Part shown: positions 52,835 through 62,637 of the stretch, in pieces | Numbering within the stretch: position 1 is the first letter of the stretch | How the letters are laid out: every line of letters begins with the position of its first letter | Origin: Streptomyces sp. NBC_01451 | GTDB lineage: Bacteria > Actinomycetota > Actinomycetes > Streptomycetales > Streptomycetaceae | Assembly (NCBI RefSeq): GCF_036227485.1 | Contig: NZ_CP109479.1 | Location: 1,426,001 to 1,490,000 of the forward strand | Length of the DNA stretch: 64,000 nucleotides | Direction: 5' to 3' | Position numbers and translations under genes: made by a program | Notes under the pieces: generated by a model | The model's database searches: none | The model's input: the letters and a program-made list of their open reading frames with translations, nothing else | Told to the model about the DNA's origin: nothing

Positions 52835-54069
52835 CGCTGTGCCCCCTCGCCGTCGGCCGGCCGCCCGCCCGGGGCCTCCGCCCGAGGGACCGCGTCCCGG
52901 CCCGCACCCCCGCCCGCATGCCCCGCCGGACCCGCCGCCCCTCCCCCGTCCCGCAGCCGTGCCGCGAACCCCATCAGCTCCGCGTACTGCTCGCCGAGGC
53001 CCGCCGGGCCGTCGCCCATCGGGTCCTTGAAGTAGAAGCCGAGTTCGCTCAGCGGGCCGGAGAGGCCGGTCTCGTGGGCGCGGGCGGTGAGTCGGGCCAG
53101 GTCGAGGATCAGGGGTGCCGCCAGGGTCGAGTCGCAGCCCTGCCAGGTGGTCTGGAGGATCATCCGGGTGCCGAGGAAGCCGTCGAAGGCGATGTGGTCC
53201 CAGGCGGTTTTCCAGTCGCCGAGGGACGGGACGTCGTCGATGTGGACCACCCCCTCCGGTGTCGTACCGAGGGTGTCGGTGAGGACGCGTTCCTTGCCGG
53301 CGTTCTTCGCCGCTGCGGCGGAGGGATCGGCGAGCGACGCTCCGTCTCCCCCGCCGAGGAGGTTGGTACCCGACCAGGCGCGGACCTCCAGCGCCCGTTG
53401 TGTGAACATCGGGCCGAGGACCGACCTGAGCAGGGTCTGTCCCGTCTTGCCGTCGCGGCCCGCGTGGGGCAGCCCGCTGGTCGCCGCCGGGCGGGCGAGT
53501 GCCGGGTGGTGCAGCCCCGTCGACGGGGTGAAGTTGACGTACGGGCAGCCGGCGCGCAGGGCCGCCGCCGCGTACAGCGAGCTCGGGGGGAGTGCGGTGC
53601 CGGTCGGGGCCGGCTCGGTGGAGGCTACGTTCACCACCACCGTCCGGGTCAGGCCGTGGCGTCGTGCGAAGTCCTGGATGTCCGCGGCGAAGGCCGTCAC
53701 CAGGTCGTCCGGGGTTCGGGTGGTGTCGCCGGGCGCGGGGCCGCCGGGTCTGATCTCCCGGTCCGCGGCGGCCAGTTCGGAGGCGATGGCCGGCGTGAGG
53801 CCGTACGGCAGGACGCCTGCCGTCGTCAGTGCCTCGGCGCGTTTGGGCAGCGGGCAGTCCACGGTGTCGTGGCCGCCGAAGACGAGCGCGGACAGGGGCG
53901 GGAGGCCGCAGTCCGTGAACGGGGGTGTTTCGGTGACCATGCCCGTGGGGCGGTGCAGCCCCGCCGTCACGGCGGCGCAGCCCGCGACGACGGTGGTGGC
54001 GACGGAGCCGCGTGCTCCGATCAGCCATACCCCCACACGAGTGCGAGGACGGGACGACGACGTGGACAT
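52831..54069 (-). CDS. Inositol-3-phosphate synthase family protein
   Basis: The family turns glucose 6-phosphate into myo-inositol 3-phosphate using NAD+. This 412-aa protein shows VGVWLIGARGSVATTVVAG at the N-terminus (NAD binding), VVVNVASTEP, the SGTNLLGGGDG loop, and the catalytic core TAWDHIAFDGFLGTRMILQT. It is the first gene of a tightly coupled operon with eboA, eboB and eboE types, not the usual housekeeping ino1 setting, so it probably supplies inositol phosphate (or a related cyclitol) to that pathway. The C-terminal 40 residues are Gly/Ala-rich and variable. Confidence 0.88.
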   Translation of the reverse strand: MSTSSSRPRTRVGVWLIGARGSVATTVVAGCAAVTAGLHRPTGMVTETPPFTDCGLPPLSALVFGGHDTVDCPLPKRAEALTTAGVLPYGLTPAIASELAAADREIRPGGPAPGDTTRTPDDLVTAFAADIQDFARRHGLTRTVVVNVASTEPAPTGTALPPSSLYAAAALRAGCPYVNFTPSTGLHHPALARPAATSGLPHAGRDGKTGQTLLRSVLGPMFTQRALEVRAWSGTNLLGGGDGASLADPSAAAAKNAGKERVLTDTLGTTPEGVVHIDDVPSLGDWKTAWDHIAFDGFLGTRMILQTTWQGCDSTLAAPLILDLARLTARAHETGLSGPLSELGFYFKDPMGDGPAGLGEQYAELMGFAARLRDGGGAAGPAGHAGGGAGRDAVPRAEAPGGRPADGEGAQR

Positions 54070-54171
54070 GGGCGGCCTCCTTGTCGTTCACGGTGTTCAC
54101 ACCCTCCGGCGGCGGCCGAGAGGGGAGGGAAGGCGGCGGGCGGGAGTCCGGCGTCCCCCGCCCGCCGCCGC

Positions 54172-55530
54172 TCAGTCGCCCGTGACGCCCGGGCTCGCCG
54201 GCGCGTTCGTGGGCAGTTCCCTGATCCGGATGTCACGGAAGGACACCTGGTCGTCGGCGCCGTGGTTCTGGATGCCGACGTGACCGTCCCGCAGGCTGCG
54301 GGTGGGATCGGTGTTGGTGAAATCGTTGATCTGCACGCCGTTGAGCCGGACGCGGAGCCGTTCGCCCTCCACGCGGATCTCGTACGTGTTCCACTCCCCC
54401 GGCGGATTCAGCGCCCGGTCGCGCTTGCGCAGGTCGGCGGAGCGGAAGCCGTAGACGGCTCCGGTGGTGCGGTCGGGGGCGTCGGTGGTGTCGATCTGGA
54501 TCTCGTAGCCCTTGTCGACCGCCGACCACGGGTCGTCCGAGGGCGGGAAGCCCACGAACACCCCGGAGTTGTCGTCGCCGTGGGCCTTCCAGTCCAGCTT
54601 CAGGGAGTAGGCGCCGAAGCTCCGGGCGGCGTACCAGAGCAGGCCCATGCCGCCGGACGACGTCAGCGTGCCGTCGTCGGAGACGGTGAAGGTGCCGGGA
54701 CCCGCCTGTTTCCACCCTTCCTGTGAGGTGCCGTCGAAGAGCGGCCGGTAGCCGTTCTCCGGACGGCAGTCCGCCTGGGCTCTGCCGGTGGCCCAGCGGA
54801 GTCCGCCCAGCAGGTGCTGCCGGAGCGCCGGTTCGGTGTACGCGGAGGAGAGGTGGCCGACGCCGGTGTAGAAGGAGCGTCCGCCCTCGTAGTTGTGGCA
54901 CCAGGCGATCGGGTGGTCGCCGTTCATCGTGCCGCCGGTGTACGACGACTCGTCGAGGGAGGCCAGGACGTGCACCGAACTCCGTGGGTTGGAGCGGTAG
55001 TTGTACCACTCGTCGGTGCGGTTCCAGTCCATGCCCAGGGTGGAGGTCGCCGGGTGGGCGCGGTCCTCCACCACCGTCCGGGCCGGCTGGATCGCCGGGT
55101 GCCCCTGGAAGTAGGCGCCGACGAGGCCGCCGTAGAACGCCCAGTCGTACTCGGTGTCGGCCGCCGCGTGGATGCCCACGTAGCCGCCGCCGTGGCGGAT
55201 GTAGCTTTCGAACGCGGTCTGTTGACGGTCTGTCAGGACATCGCCGGTCGTCGAGAGGAAGACGACGGCCGCGTACCGGCGGAGGTTCGCCGGGTTGAAA
55301 GCCGCCGCGTCCTCCGTCGCGTCGACCCGGAAGCCGGCACTCGCGCCGAGTTCCTTGAGTGCCGTGATGCCGTCAGGGATGGAGTCGTGCCGGAAGGCAG
55401 CCGTCCTGGAGAAGACCAGCACCCGGTCGGCGTGTTGTGGTGCGGGCCTGGAGGCGGCCGGGGTCGACACGCTTCCGAGGAGCAGTGCCGTGCCCACAAC
55501 AGCGGTGACTGTGAGTCCTGTTGATCGCAT
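54172..55530 (-). CDS. Secreted ThuA-like and DUF1080 two-domain protein
   Basis: This 452-aa secreted protein has a signal peptide ending near ASRPA. Residues 35-240 form a ThuA/glutamine-amidotransferase-like domain (VLVFSRTAAFRHDSI; GGYVGIHAAADTEYDW; GRSFYTGVGHLSSAY). Residues 262-440 form a DUF1080 concanavalin-like domain (GYRPLFDGTSQEGWKQAGPG; GDDNSGVFVGFPP). DUF1080 proteins include 3-keto-disaccharide hydrolases, and ThuA domains occur with 3-keto-sugar metabolism. It is 12 nt downstream of the sugar dehydrogenase gene, so the two probably act outside the cell on the same sugar. Confidence 0.88.
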   Translation of the reverse strand: MRSTGLTVTAVVGTALLLGSVSTPAASRPAPQHADRVLVFSRTAAFRHDSIPDGITALKELGASAGFRVDATEDAAAFNPANLRRYAAVVFLSTTGDVLTDRQQTAFESYIRHGGGYVGIHAAADTEYDWAFYGGLVGAYFQGHPAIQPARTVVEDRAHPATSTLGMDWNRTDEWYNYRSNPRSSVHVLASLDESSYTGGTMNGDHPIAWCHNYEGGRSFYTGVGHLSSAYTEPALRQHLLGGLRWATGRAQADCRPENGYRPLFDGTSQEGWKQAGPGTFTVSDDGTLTSSGGMGLLWYAARSFGAYSLKLDWKAHGDDNSGVFVGFPPSDDPWSAVDKGYEIQIDTTDAPDRTTGAVYGFRSADLRKRDRALNPPGEWNTYEIRVEGERLRVRLNGVQINDFTNTDPTRSLRDGHVGIQNHGADDQVSFRDIRIRELPTNAPASPGVTGD

Positions 55531-55542
55531 GGCGCACTCCCC

Positions 55543-58056
55543 TCAGCCGGTGGTGAAGGAGAAGTCGTCCAGCTCGTACAGGTCGCCGCTCGCCCCGCCC
55601 TTGAAGACCAGGTAGAGCGTGGTCGTGCCCTGCGGGGCGTGGGACAGGGTGGCGGTGACGTCCTGGTAGGTGTCCCACCCGCCGGTCGTCGGGACGGTCG
55701 TGCGGCCCAGCACCTTGCCGGTCGGGGAACCCGCGCGGATCTCCAGCCTGCCGCCCGCGCCGGCCGAGGCCACGCGTGCCGTGAGCGACTTGGCGTTGCT
55801 CAGGACGTACGGCGTGAAGGCGATCCAGTCGCCGTTGTCGATGTCGCCGACCGCCTTGCCGCCGTTCGCCGACTCCCGTGAACTCACCGCTGTACCGGAG
55901 GAGTTGTTGAAGTGCTCGGCCTGGCGGTGGTCGGGCTGGACGACGTTCTGGTCATGGGTGGTCAGGGGTGCCTGGCCGCCGCCTCCGAGGTCGGTGTACT
56001 GGGCGTCGAAGACCCCGAAGATGTTGGCGTCCGGGTCGTGGCCGCCGTCGGCGCTGGTCTGGATGGTGCCGGAGCAGCCGTTCGCGGAGGTCTGGGGGTG
56101 GCCGTGGCTGTCGTGGCCGAGGATGAAGGTGACCTGGACCCTGGTGCAGTCGATGGCCCGGCCGTCCTCGCGGTCGGTGACCCTCACCTTGAACGGAATC
56201 GCGTCACCGAACGCGAACAGCTGTCCGTCCTGCGGGAGTTGGAGGACCACCTTGGGTGCGGTGTTGCCGACCACGACCTGGACGCTCGCGCCGCCGGTGC
56301 GGCCTGTGGTGTCCTTGGCGGTCACCGTCGCCGTGTACGTGCCGTTCTTCCTGTACTTGTGGGAGGGGTTCGCCGCGGTGGATGTTCCGCCGTCGCCGAA
56401 GTCCCAGCTGTAGGTGAGGGCGTCGCCGTCCTGGTCGGTGGTGCCGGCGGAGGAGAACCTCACCTTCAGCGGGGCCTGGCCGGAGGTGACGTCGGCGGCG
56501 GCCTGCGCGACCGGGGAGTGGCCGTCGGTGGCGTTCTCGATGCGGTACAGGGCGGAGTGTTCGTCGCCGCCGAACCACGAGATGCCGTAGTCGAGGACGT
56601 ACAGCGCGCCGTCCGGCCCGAAGGCCATGTCCATCACCTGGGTGCCGGTCCAGGGAATGTCGTTGATGGACTGGACGGTCCCGTTGTCGTCGCTGGTGAT
56701 CCGCTTGATCCAGCGTCGGCCGAACTCACCGGCGAAGAAGTCGCCGTCGTACGCCTCCGGGAACTTGACCGGGGAGTCGAGCGAGGCGTCGTAGTGGTAG
56801 ACCGGGCCGCCCATCGGTGACTCGGAGCCGTCGCCGAACTCCGGTACGGACGGGCCGTTGTAGGGGATCCAGGCGGCCTGGGCCGGGGGAAGGTCGGTCA
56901 GGCCGGTGTTGTTCGGTGAGGTGTTCTTCGGGGCGGCGCAGTCGAAGGCGGCGCCCGATGTCCCGGTCGCGAAGTCGTAGTCCACGTAGGGGTCGTTGGC
57001 GCCGGTGCAGTACGGCCAGCCGAAGTTGCCGGGGCCGGTGACACGGGCGAACTCGACCTGGCCAGCGGGGCCTCGGGCCGGATCGGCCGCGCCCGCGTCG
57101 GGGCCGTACTCGCCGATGTAGATGATCCCGGTGGCCTTGTCGACGCTGAAGCGGAACGGGTTGCGGAAGCCCATCGCGTAGATCTCGGGGCGCGTCCTGT
57201 CCGTGCCGGGCGCGAAGAGATTGCCGGCCGGGACGGCGTACGTGCCGTCGGCGTTGACCTTGATACGCAGGATCTTGCCGCGCAGGTCGTTGGTGTTGCC
57301 GGACGAACGCTGGGCGTCGAAGGCCGGGTTGCGGTTCGCGCGCTCGTCGATGGGCGTGAAGCCGTCGGACTGGAAGGGGTTGGTGTCGTCGCCCGTCGAC
57401 AGGTACAGGTTGCCCGCCGCGTCGAAGTCGATGTCGCCGCCGACATGGCAGCACAGGCCGCGCGAGGCCGGGACGTCGAGGATCTTCGTCTCGCTGGCCT
57501 TGTTCAGGGTGCCGTCGGCGTCGAGGACGAAGCGGGAGAGCCGGTTGACGCCGTCGAACGGCGCGAAGTCGGCCGCGGTGCCCGTCTCGGGGGCGTCGCC
57601 CGCCGGGGTGTTCAACGGGGGTGCGTAGTAGAGGTAGATGAAGCGGTTGGAGCTGAACTGCGGGTCCACGCCGATGCCTTGGAGGCCTTCTTCGTCGTGG
57701 GAGTAGACGTCGAGCTTGCCCGCGAGCCGGGTGTTTCCGGCGGCGTCGGTGATGCGGAGTTCGCCGTCGCGCGAGGTGTGCAGGACCGAGCGGTCGGGGA
57801 GGACGGCGAGCGACATGGGCTCGCCGACCTCCGGTTCGCCCTTGGCCAGGGTGACCTGCTGGAAGTCCTCGGCGGCAGCCGCAGCGGGGGCTGTTGCCGG
57901 GTCGGCGACGGCTGCGCCGGCCTGGGGAGCGGTCAGGGTGAGTGACGCTCCGGCGAGCAGCGCGCCCGTGAACAGGGCGAGCGCTCTGCGGACTTGGGGG
58001 TGTCGTCTGCGACTCGCGGTTCTTGCGGTGCGGGTGGGGCCGTCTTTCGCGTGCAC
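55543..58056 (-). CDS. Secreted PQQ-type sugar dehydrogenase with PKD domain and C-terminal CBM6-like module
   Basis: This 837-aa secreted protein has a long basic signal sequence ending near AGAAVA, then a six-bladed glucose/sorbosone dehydrogenase propeller (about 65-510: GLQGIGVDPQFSSNRFIYLY, SRGLCCHVGGDIDFDAAGNL, YAMGFRNPFRFSVDKATG). A PKD domain follows (DALTYSWDFGDGGTSTAANP near 550), then a linker and a C-terminal carbohydrate-binding module of CBM6 type (GDIDNGDWIAFTPY; DLYELDDFSF). It would oxidise sugars or glycans outside the cell. The GTG start has GGAGG 5 nt upstream. It precedes the ThuA-DUF1080 gene by 12 nt. Confidence 0.9.
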   Translation of the reverse strand: MHAKDGPTRTARTASRRRHPQVRRALALFTGALLAGASLTLTAPQAGAAVADPATAPAAAAAEDFQQVTLAKGEPEVGEPMSLAVLPDRSVLHTSRDGELRITDAAGNTRLAGKLDVYSHDEEGLQGIGVDPQFSSNRFIYLYYAPPLNTPAGDAPETGTAADFAPFDGVNRLSRFVLDADGTLNKASETKILDVPASRGLCCHVGGDIDFDAAGNLYLSTGDDTNPFQSDGFTPIDERANRNPAFDAQRSSGNTNDLRGKILRIKVNADGTYAVPAGNLFAPGTDRTRPEIYAMGFRNPFRFSVDKATGIIYIGEYGPDAGAADPARGPAGQVEFARVTGPGNFGWPYCTGANDPYVDYDFATGTSGAAFDCAAPKNTSPNNTGLTDLPPAQAAWIPYNGPSVPEFGDGSESPMGGPVYHYDASLDSPVKFPEAYDGDFFAGEFGRRWIKRITSDDNGTVQSINDIPWTGTQVMDMAFGPDGALYVLDYGISWFGGDEHSALYRIENATDGHSPVAQAAADVTSGQAPLKVRFSSAGTTDQDGDALTYSWDFGDGGTSTAANPSHKYRKNGTYTATVTAKDTTGRTGGASVQVVVGNTAPKVVLQLPQDGQLFAFGDAIPFKVRVTDREDGRAIDCTRVQVTFILGHDSHGHPQTSANGCSGTIQTSADGGHDPDANIFGVFDAQYTDLGGGGQAPLTTHDQNVVQPDHRQAEHFNNSSGTAVSSRESANGGKAVGDIDNGDWIAFTPYVLSNAKSLTARVASAGAGGRLEIRAGSPTGKVLGRTTVPTTGGWDTYQDVTATLSHAPQGTTTLYLVFKGGASGDLYELDDFSFTTG

Positions 58057-58139
58057 GAATGCCTCCAGAATGGAGCTCGTGGTACCTGCGGGTGCGATAC
58101 GCCGGGGTGCGCCGTCACCCCGGAACAGTCAGGAACGAC

Positions 58140-59144
<1,005 letters not shown>

Positions 59145-59159
59145 TCTCGTCGAGCCTCC

Positions 59160-60401
59160 TCAGTCCGACAGGGGTGAGATCGATACGGGCGGGACCGCTG
59201 CGGGTGAGCCCGACACCGGTGTGTACACGGAGTTCTTCTCCGCGCTCTCCTCCACGGCCGCCAGGACGCGTTGCACCTGGAGTCCGTCCGCGAAGGACGG
59301 CCGGGGCCGGCGGCCCTCCGCGATCGCGAGGACGAGATCGCGGGCCTGGTGGACGAAGGAGTGCTCGTAGCCGAGGCCGTGGCCCGGCGGCCACCAGGCG
59401 TCCAGGTAGGGGTGGTCGGGTTCGGTGACGAGGATGCGGCGGAAGCCCGCGTGCGTGCCGGGTTCGGTGCCGTCGTGGTAGGCGAGCTCGTTGAGGCGTT
59501 CCAGGTCGAAGGCCAACGAGCCGCGTTCGCCGTTGAGTTCGATCCGCAGGGCGTTCTTGCGGCCGGTCGCGTACCGGGTGGCCTCGAAGGAGGCGAGGGC
59601 GCCGGAGGCGAAGCGGCCGGTGAAGACGGCGGCGTCGTCCACGGTGACCTGTCCGGTGCCGGCGGTCGCGGTGGCGGTCAGACCGCTGGTCGGACCGCCG
59701 GGCAACGGGCGCTGCCGTACGAAGGTTTCGGTGAGGGCGGAGACTCCGGCGAGGGGTTCGCCCACGAGGTACTGGGCTAGGTCGACGATGTGGGCGCCCA
59801 GGTCGCCGAGCGCTCCCGACCCGGCCGTCTCCTTGCGCAGCCGCCAGGTGAGCGGGAACTCCGGGTCCACCAGCCAGTCCTGAAGGTACGTCACCCGGAC
59901 GTGCCGCAGGTTGCCGAGCCTGCCCTCGGCGACCATGGAACGGGCGAGCGCGGTGGCGGGCAGCCGACGGTAGTTGAAGCCCACCATGGTGAACTGGCCG
60001 CGCCCCTCCGCCTCTTCGGCCGCTGCCGTCATCGCCACGGCTTCGTCGACGGTGTTCGCGAGGGGTTTCTCGCAGAGTACGTGTTTGCCCGCGGCGAGGG
60101 CGGCGAGGGCGATCTCGGCGTGGCTGTCGCCGGGGGTGCAGATGTCGACGAGGTCGACGTCGTCCCGTTCGATCAGGGCACGCCAGTCGGTTTCGGCCGC
60201 CGCCCAGCCGTGGCGGTCCGCCGCGGCTTTGACGGCGTCGGCGTCACGGCCGCAGATCGCGGCGAGCACCGGGCGGGTCGGCAGGTCGAAGACGCGGCCA
60301 ACGGTGCGCCAGCCCTGGGAGTGGGCTGCGCCCATGAACGCGTATCCGACCATGCCGACGCCCAGGGCCGGCTTGTCGGCGTCTGCCTGCGGCTGTGCCA
60401 T
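59160..60401 (-). CDS. Gfo/Idh/MocA-family NAD(P)-dependent sugar dehydrogenase
   Basis: This 413-aa oxidoreductase has the Rossmann motif LGVGMVGYAFMGAAHSQGW, the conserved CEKPLANTVDEA loop with catalytic Lys, and the GALGDLGAHIVDLAQYLVG segment with the Asp-x3-His pair. The family oxidises sugar or inositol hydroxyls, often at C3. The ATG at 60401 with GGAGG upstream is chosen; longer in-frame extensions run into the Streptomyces repeat. It sits between the sugar-binding lipoprotein gene (149 nt, with hairpin) and the IolE-like gene, making an uptake-oxidation-epimerisation pathway. Confidence 0.9.
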   Translation of the reverse strand: MAQPQADADKPALGVGMVGYAFMGAAHSQGWRTVGRVFDLPTRPVLAAICGRDADAVKAAADRHGWAAAETDWRALIERDDVDLVDICTPGDSHAEIALAALAAGKHVLCEKPLANTVDEAVAMTAAAEEAEGRGQFTMVGFNYRRLPATALARSMVAEGRLGNLRHVRVTYLQDWLVDPEFPLTWRLRKETAGSGALGDLGAHIVDLAQYLVGEPLAGVSALTETFVRQRPLPGGPTSGLTATATAGTGQVTVDDAAVFTGRFASGALASFEATRYATGRKNALRIELNGERGSLAFDLERLNELAYHDGTEPGTHAGFRRILVTEPDHPYLDAWWPPGHGLGYEHSFVHQARDLVLAIAEGRRPRPSFADGLQVQRVLAAVEESAEKNSVYTPVSGSPAAVPPVSISPLSD

Positions 60402-60459
60402 GCGGAGGTCCTCCTCGGGTGGTGGGGGTTGGTCCAGTGGGTCGGCTGCGGGTGCGTTG

Positions 60460-60502
60460 TGGCCGGTCGCGCAGTTCCCCGCGCCCCTGAAGGGGCGCGG
60501 CC
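60460..60502. repeat. Streptomyces intergenic repeat with GCGCCCCT-GA-AGGGGCGC hairpin
   Basis: CGCGCAGTTCCCCGCGCCCC followed by the palindrome at 60480-60499 is a repeat I recognise from many Streptomyces intergenic regions. Here it lies between the lipoprotein and dehydrogenase genes and may act as an intra-operon terminator or mRNA stabiliser, raising lipoprotein levels. Confidence 0.6.
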
Positions 60503-60550
60503 GAACCGTGCGCCTCACCGTCCAGGTCCGGGCCCCTGACCCCGGTCCCT

Positions 60551-61600
60551 CTACTTGAAGCCCGTCGGCATGTACTGGTCGACGTTGTCCTTGTCGACGA
60601 CCGCCGAGTAGAGCGTCAGGGAGGACGGGATCTCGAACTCGGAGAGGCCACCGACCCCCTTGCCCTGGCCCAGTGCGCGTGCCAGGTCGATCGCCGAGGC
60701 GGCCATGGTGGGCGGATAGAGCACCGTCGCCTTCAGGACACCGTTGTCCTGCTTGATGGCCTGGAAGGCGGAGAGGGCGCCCGCGCCGCCGACCATCAGG
60801 AAGTCGTCGCGGCCGGCCTGTTCGATGGCCCGCAGCGCGCCCACGCCCTGGTCGTCGTCGTGGTTCCACAGGGCGTCGAACTTGGACTGCGCCTGGAGGA
60901 GTTGGGCCATCTTGGCCTGGCCCGACTCGACCGTGAACTCGGCGGCCTGGCGGGCGACCTTCTTGATGTTCGGGTAGTTCTTCAGGGCGTCGTCGAAGCC
61001 CTGGGTGCGCTGCTTGGTCAGCTCCAGGTTGTCGAGACCCGCGAGTTCGATGACCTTGGCGTCGTCGACGTCCTTGAGCTGCTCGCCGATGTAGTGACCG
61101 GCGTTGAGGCCCATGCCGTAGTTGTCGCCGCCTATCCAGCAGCGGTACGCCTGCGGGGTGTTGAAGATCCGGTCCAGGTTCACGACGGGGATGCCGGCGC
61201 GCATCGCCTTCAGTCCGACCTGGGTGAGCGCCTTGCCGTCGGCGGGCAGGATCACCAGCACGTCGACCTTCTTGTTGATCAGCGTTTCGATCTGGCCGAT
61301 CTGGGCGGCGGTGTCGTTCGAGCCCTCGGTGATCTCCAGCGTCACGTCCGAGTACTTCTTCGCCCGGCTCTTGGCGTTGTCGTTGATCGCGTTGAGCCAG
61401 CCGTGGTCGGCCTGCGGTCCGGCGAAGCCGATGGTGACGGCCTTGCCGGGGGTGTCGGCGGCGGCCGGCTGGTCGTCGTTCGCCGCGGGCTCGTCAGCGG
61501 GATCGTTGCTGGTGCAACCGACGAGCAGGACTCCCGCCCCGACGGCGGCGGTTCCGAAGAGCAGTCCTCTGCGGCTTGTGAGAGGCGTCGACTCAGGCAT
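60551..61600 (-). CDS. Sugar ABC transporter substrate-binding lipoprotein (ribose/inositol type)
   Basis: This 349-aa periplasmic-binding-protein-I fold has a combined Tat-type and lipoprotein signal (SRRGLLFGTAAVGAGVLLVG then Cys29), a Asp/Ala-rich linker, and the binding domain VTIGFAGPQADHGWLNAIND, ETLINKKVDVLVILPADGK, IPVVNLDRIF. It would capture a monosaccharide or cyclitol outside the membrane for the RbsC/RbsA-like importer encoded upstream. The ATG lies 17 nt after the permease stop. With the Gfo/Idh and IolE-like enzymes downstream, inositol or a modified hexose is a sensible substrate. Confidence 0.9.
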   Translation of the reverse strand: MPESTPLTSRRGLLFGTAAVGAGVLLVGCTSNDPADEPAANDDQPAAADTPGKAVTIGFAGPQADHGWLNAINDNAKSRAKKYSDVTLEITEGSNDTAAQIGQIETLINKKVDVLVILPADGKALTQVGLKAMRAGIPVVNLDRIFNTPQAYRCWIGGDNYGMGLNAGHYIGEQLKDVDDAKVIELAGLDNLELTKQRTQGFDDALKNYPNIKKVARQAAEFTVESGQAKMAQLLQAQSKFDALWNHDDDQGVGALRAIEQAGRDDFLMVGGAGALSAFQAIKQDNGVLKATVLYPPTMAASAIDLARALGQGKGVGGLSEFEIPSSLTLYSAVVDKDNVDQYMPTGFK

Positions 61601-61617
61601 GGCGGTGAACCCTTCCC

Positions 61618-62637
61618 TCAGGTCGTGCTTGCGGTACGGCGCTGGACGAGCACGGCGGCGACGATGATCGCGCCCTTGGCGATCTGCTGCACATCGCTCT
61701 GCAGGTTGTTCAGGGCGAAGATGTTGGTGATCGTGGTGAAGATCAGGACGCCCAGCACGGAGCCGACGATGGTGCCGCGACCCCCGCTGAGCAGGGTGCC
61801 ACCGATGATCGCGGCGGCGATGGCGTCCAGCTCGTACAGGTTCCCGTTGGTGTTCTGGCCCGAGCCGGACAGGATGATCAGAAGAAAGGCGGCGATCCCG
61901 CAGCACAGTCCGGACAGGAGGTAGAGGTAGAGGCGCTGGCGGCGTACGTCGATGCCGGCCAGGCGGGCCGCCTCCGCGTTGCCGCCCACGGCGACCGTGC
62001 GGCGGCCGAAGGTGGTGCGGTTCAGGATCAGCCAGCCGATGATCGTCACTACCGCGAAGACCAGCACCAGTGGCGGGATGCCGAGGATGTACGCGTCGCG
62101 CTCGCCGAGGTCGAGGACGCTGTCGATCGTGACGATCTGCGTCGAGCCGTCCGTGATCTGGAGGGCGAGTCCGCGCGCCGAGGCCAGCATGGCGAGCGTG
62201 GCGATGAAGGGGACCATCCCGCCGTACGCGATGAGCAGCCCGTTGACCAGTCCGCAGCCCACTCCGACGAGCACGGCGGTGAAGAGGATGCCCGCGAAGC
62301 CGTACTCCTGGGTGGCGACGGTGGTCGCCCACACCGAGGAGAGGGCGACGATGGCGCCGACCGACAGGTCGATGCCGCCCGACATGATGACGAAGGTCAT
62401 CCCGACGGTGACGACACCGATCACCGAGCCCTGGGTGAGGACGAGTTGGAGGTTGCGGGTGTCGAGGAACTCGTCGGGCTTGGTGATCCCGCCGACCACG
62501 ATCAGGGCGGCGAGGACACCGAGGAGGGAGAGGGTGCGGATGTCGGCGCGGGCCACCACACCTCTCCAGGCGGGGAGTTGACCGGTCGACGGGATCTTGT
62601 CGGTGGTGCCGCGCGGCGGGGACACGGGCTGCGTCAT
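61618..62637 (-). CDS. Sugar ABC transporter permease (RbsC-like)
   Basis: This 339-aa BPD_transp_2 permease has about nine or ten hydrophobic segments. Typical motifs are GMTFVIMSGGIDLSVGAIVA, the cytoplasmic coupling loop AVGGNAEAARLAGIDVRRQR, and AIAAAIIGGTLLSGGRGTIV. It forms the membrane channel of a ribose/xylose/inositol-type importer. The start overlaps the ATPase stop by 4 nt (ATGA). Confidence 0.92.
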   Translation of the reverse strand: MTQPVSPPRGTTDKIPSTGQLPAWRGVVARADIRTLSLLGVLAALIVVGGITKPDEFLDTRNLQLVLTQGSVIGVVTVGMTFVIMSGGIDLSVGAIVALSSVWATTVATQEYGFAGILFTAVLVGVGCGLVNGLLIAYGGMVPFIATLAMLASARGLALQITDGSTQIVTIDSVLDLGERDAYILGIPPLVLVFAVVTIIGWLILNRTTFGRRTVAVGGNAEAARLAGIDVRRQRLYLYLLSGLCCGIAAFLLIILSGSGQNTNGNLYELDAIAAAIIGGTLLSGGRGTIVGSVLGVLIFTTITNIFALNNLQSDVQQIAKGAIIVAAVLVQRRTASTT

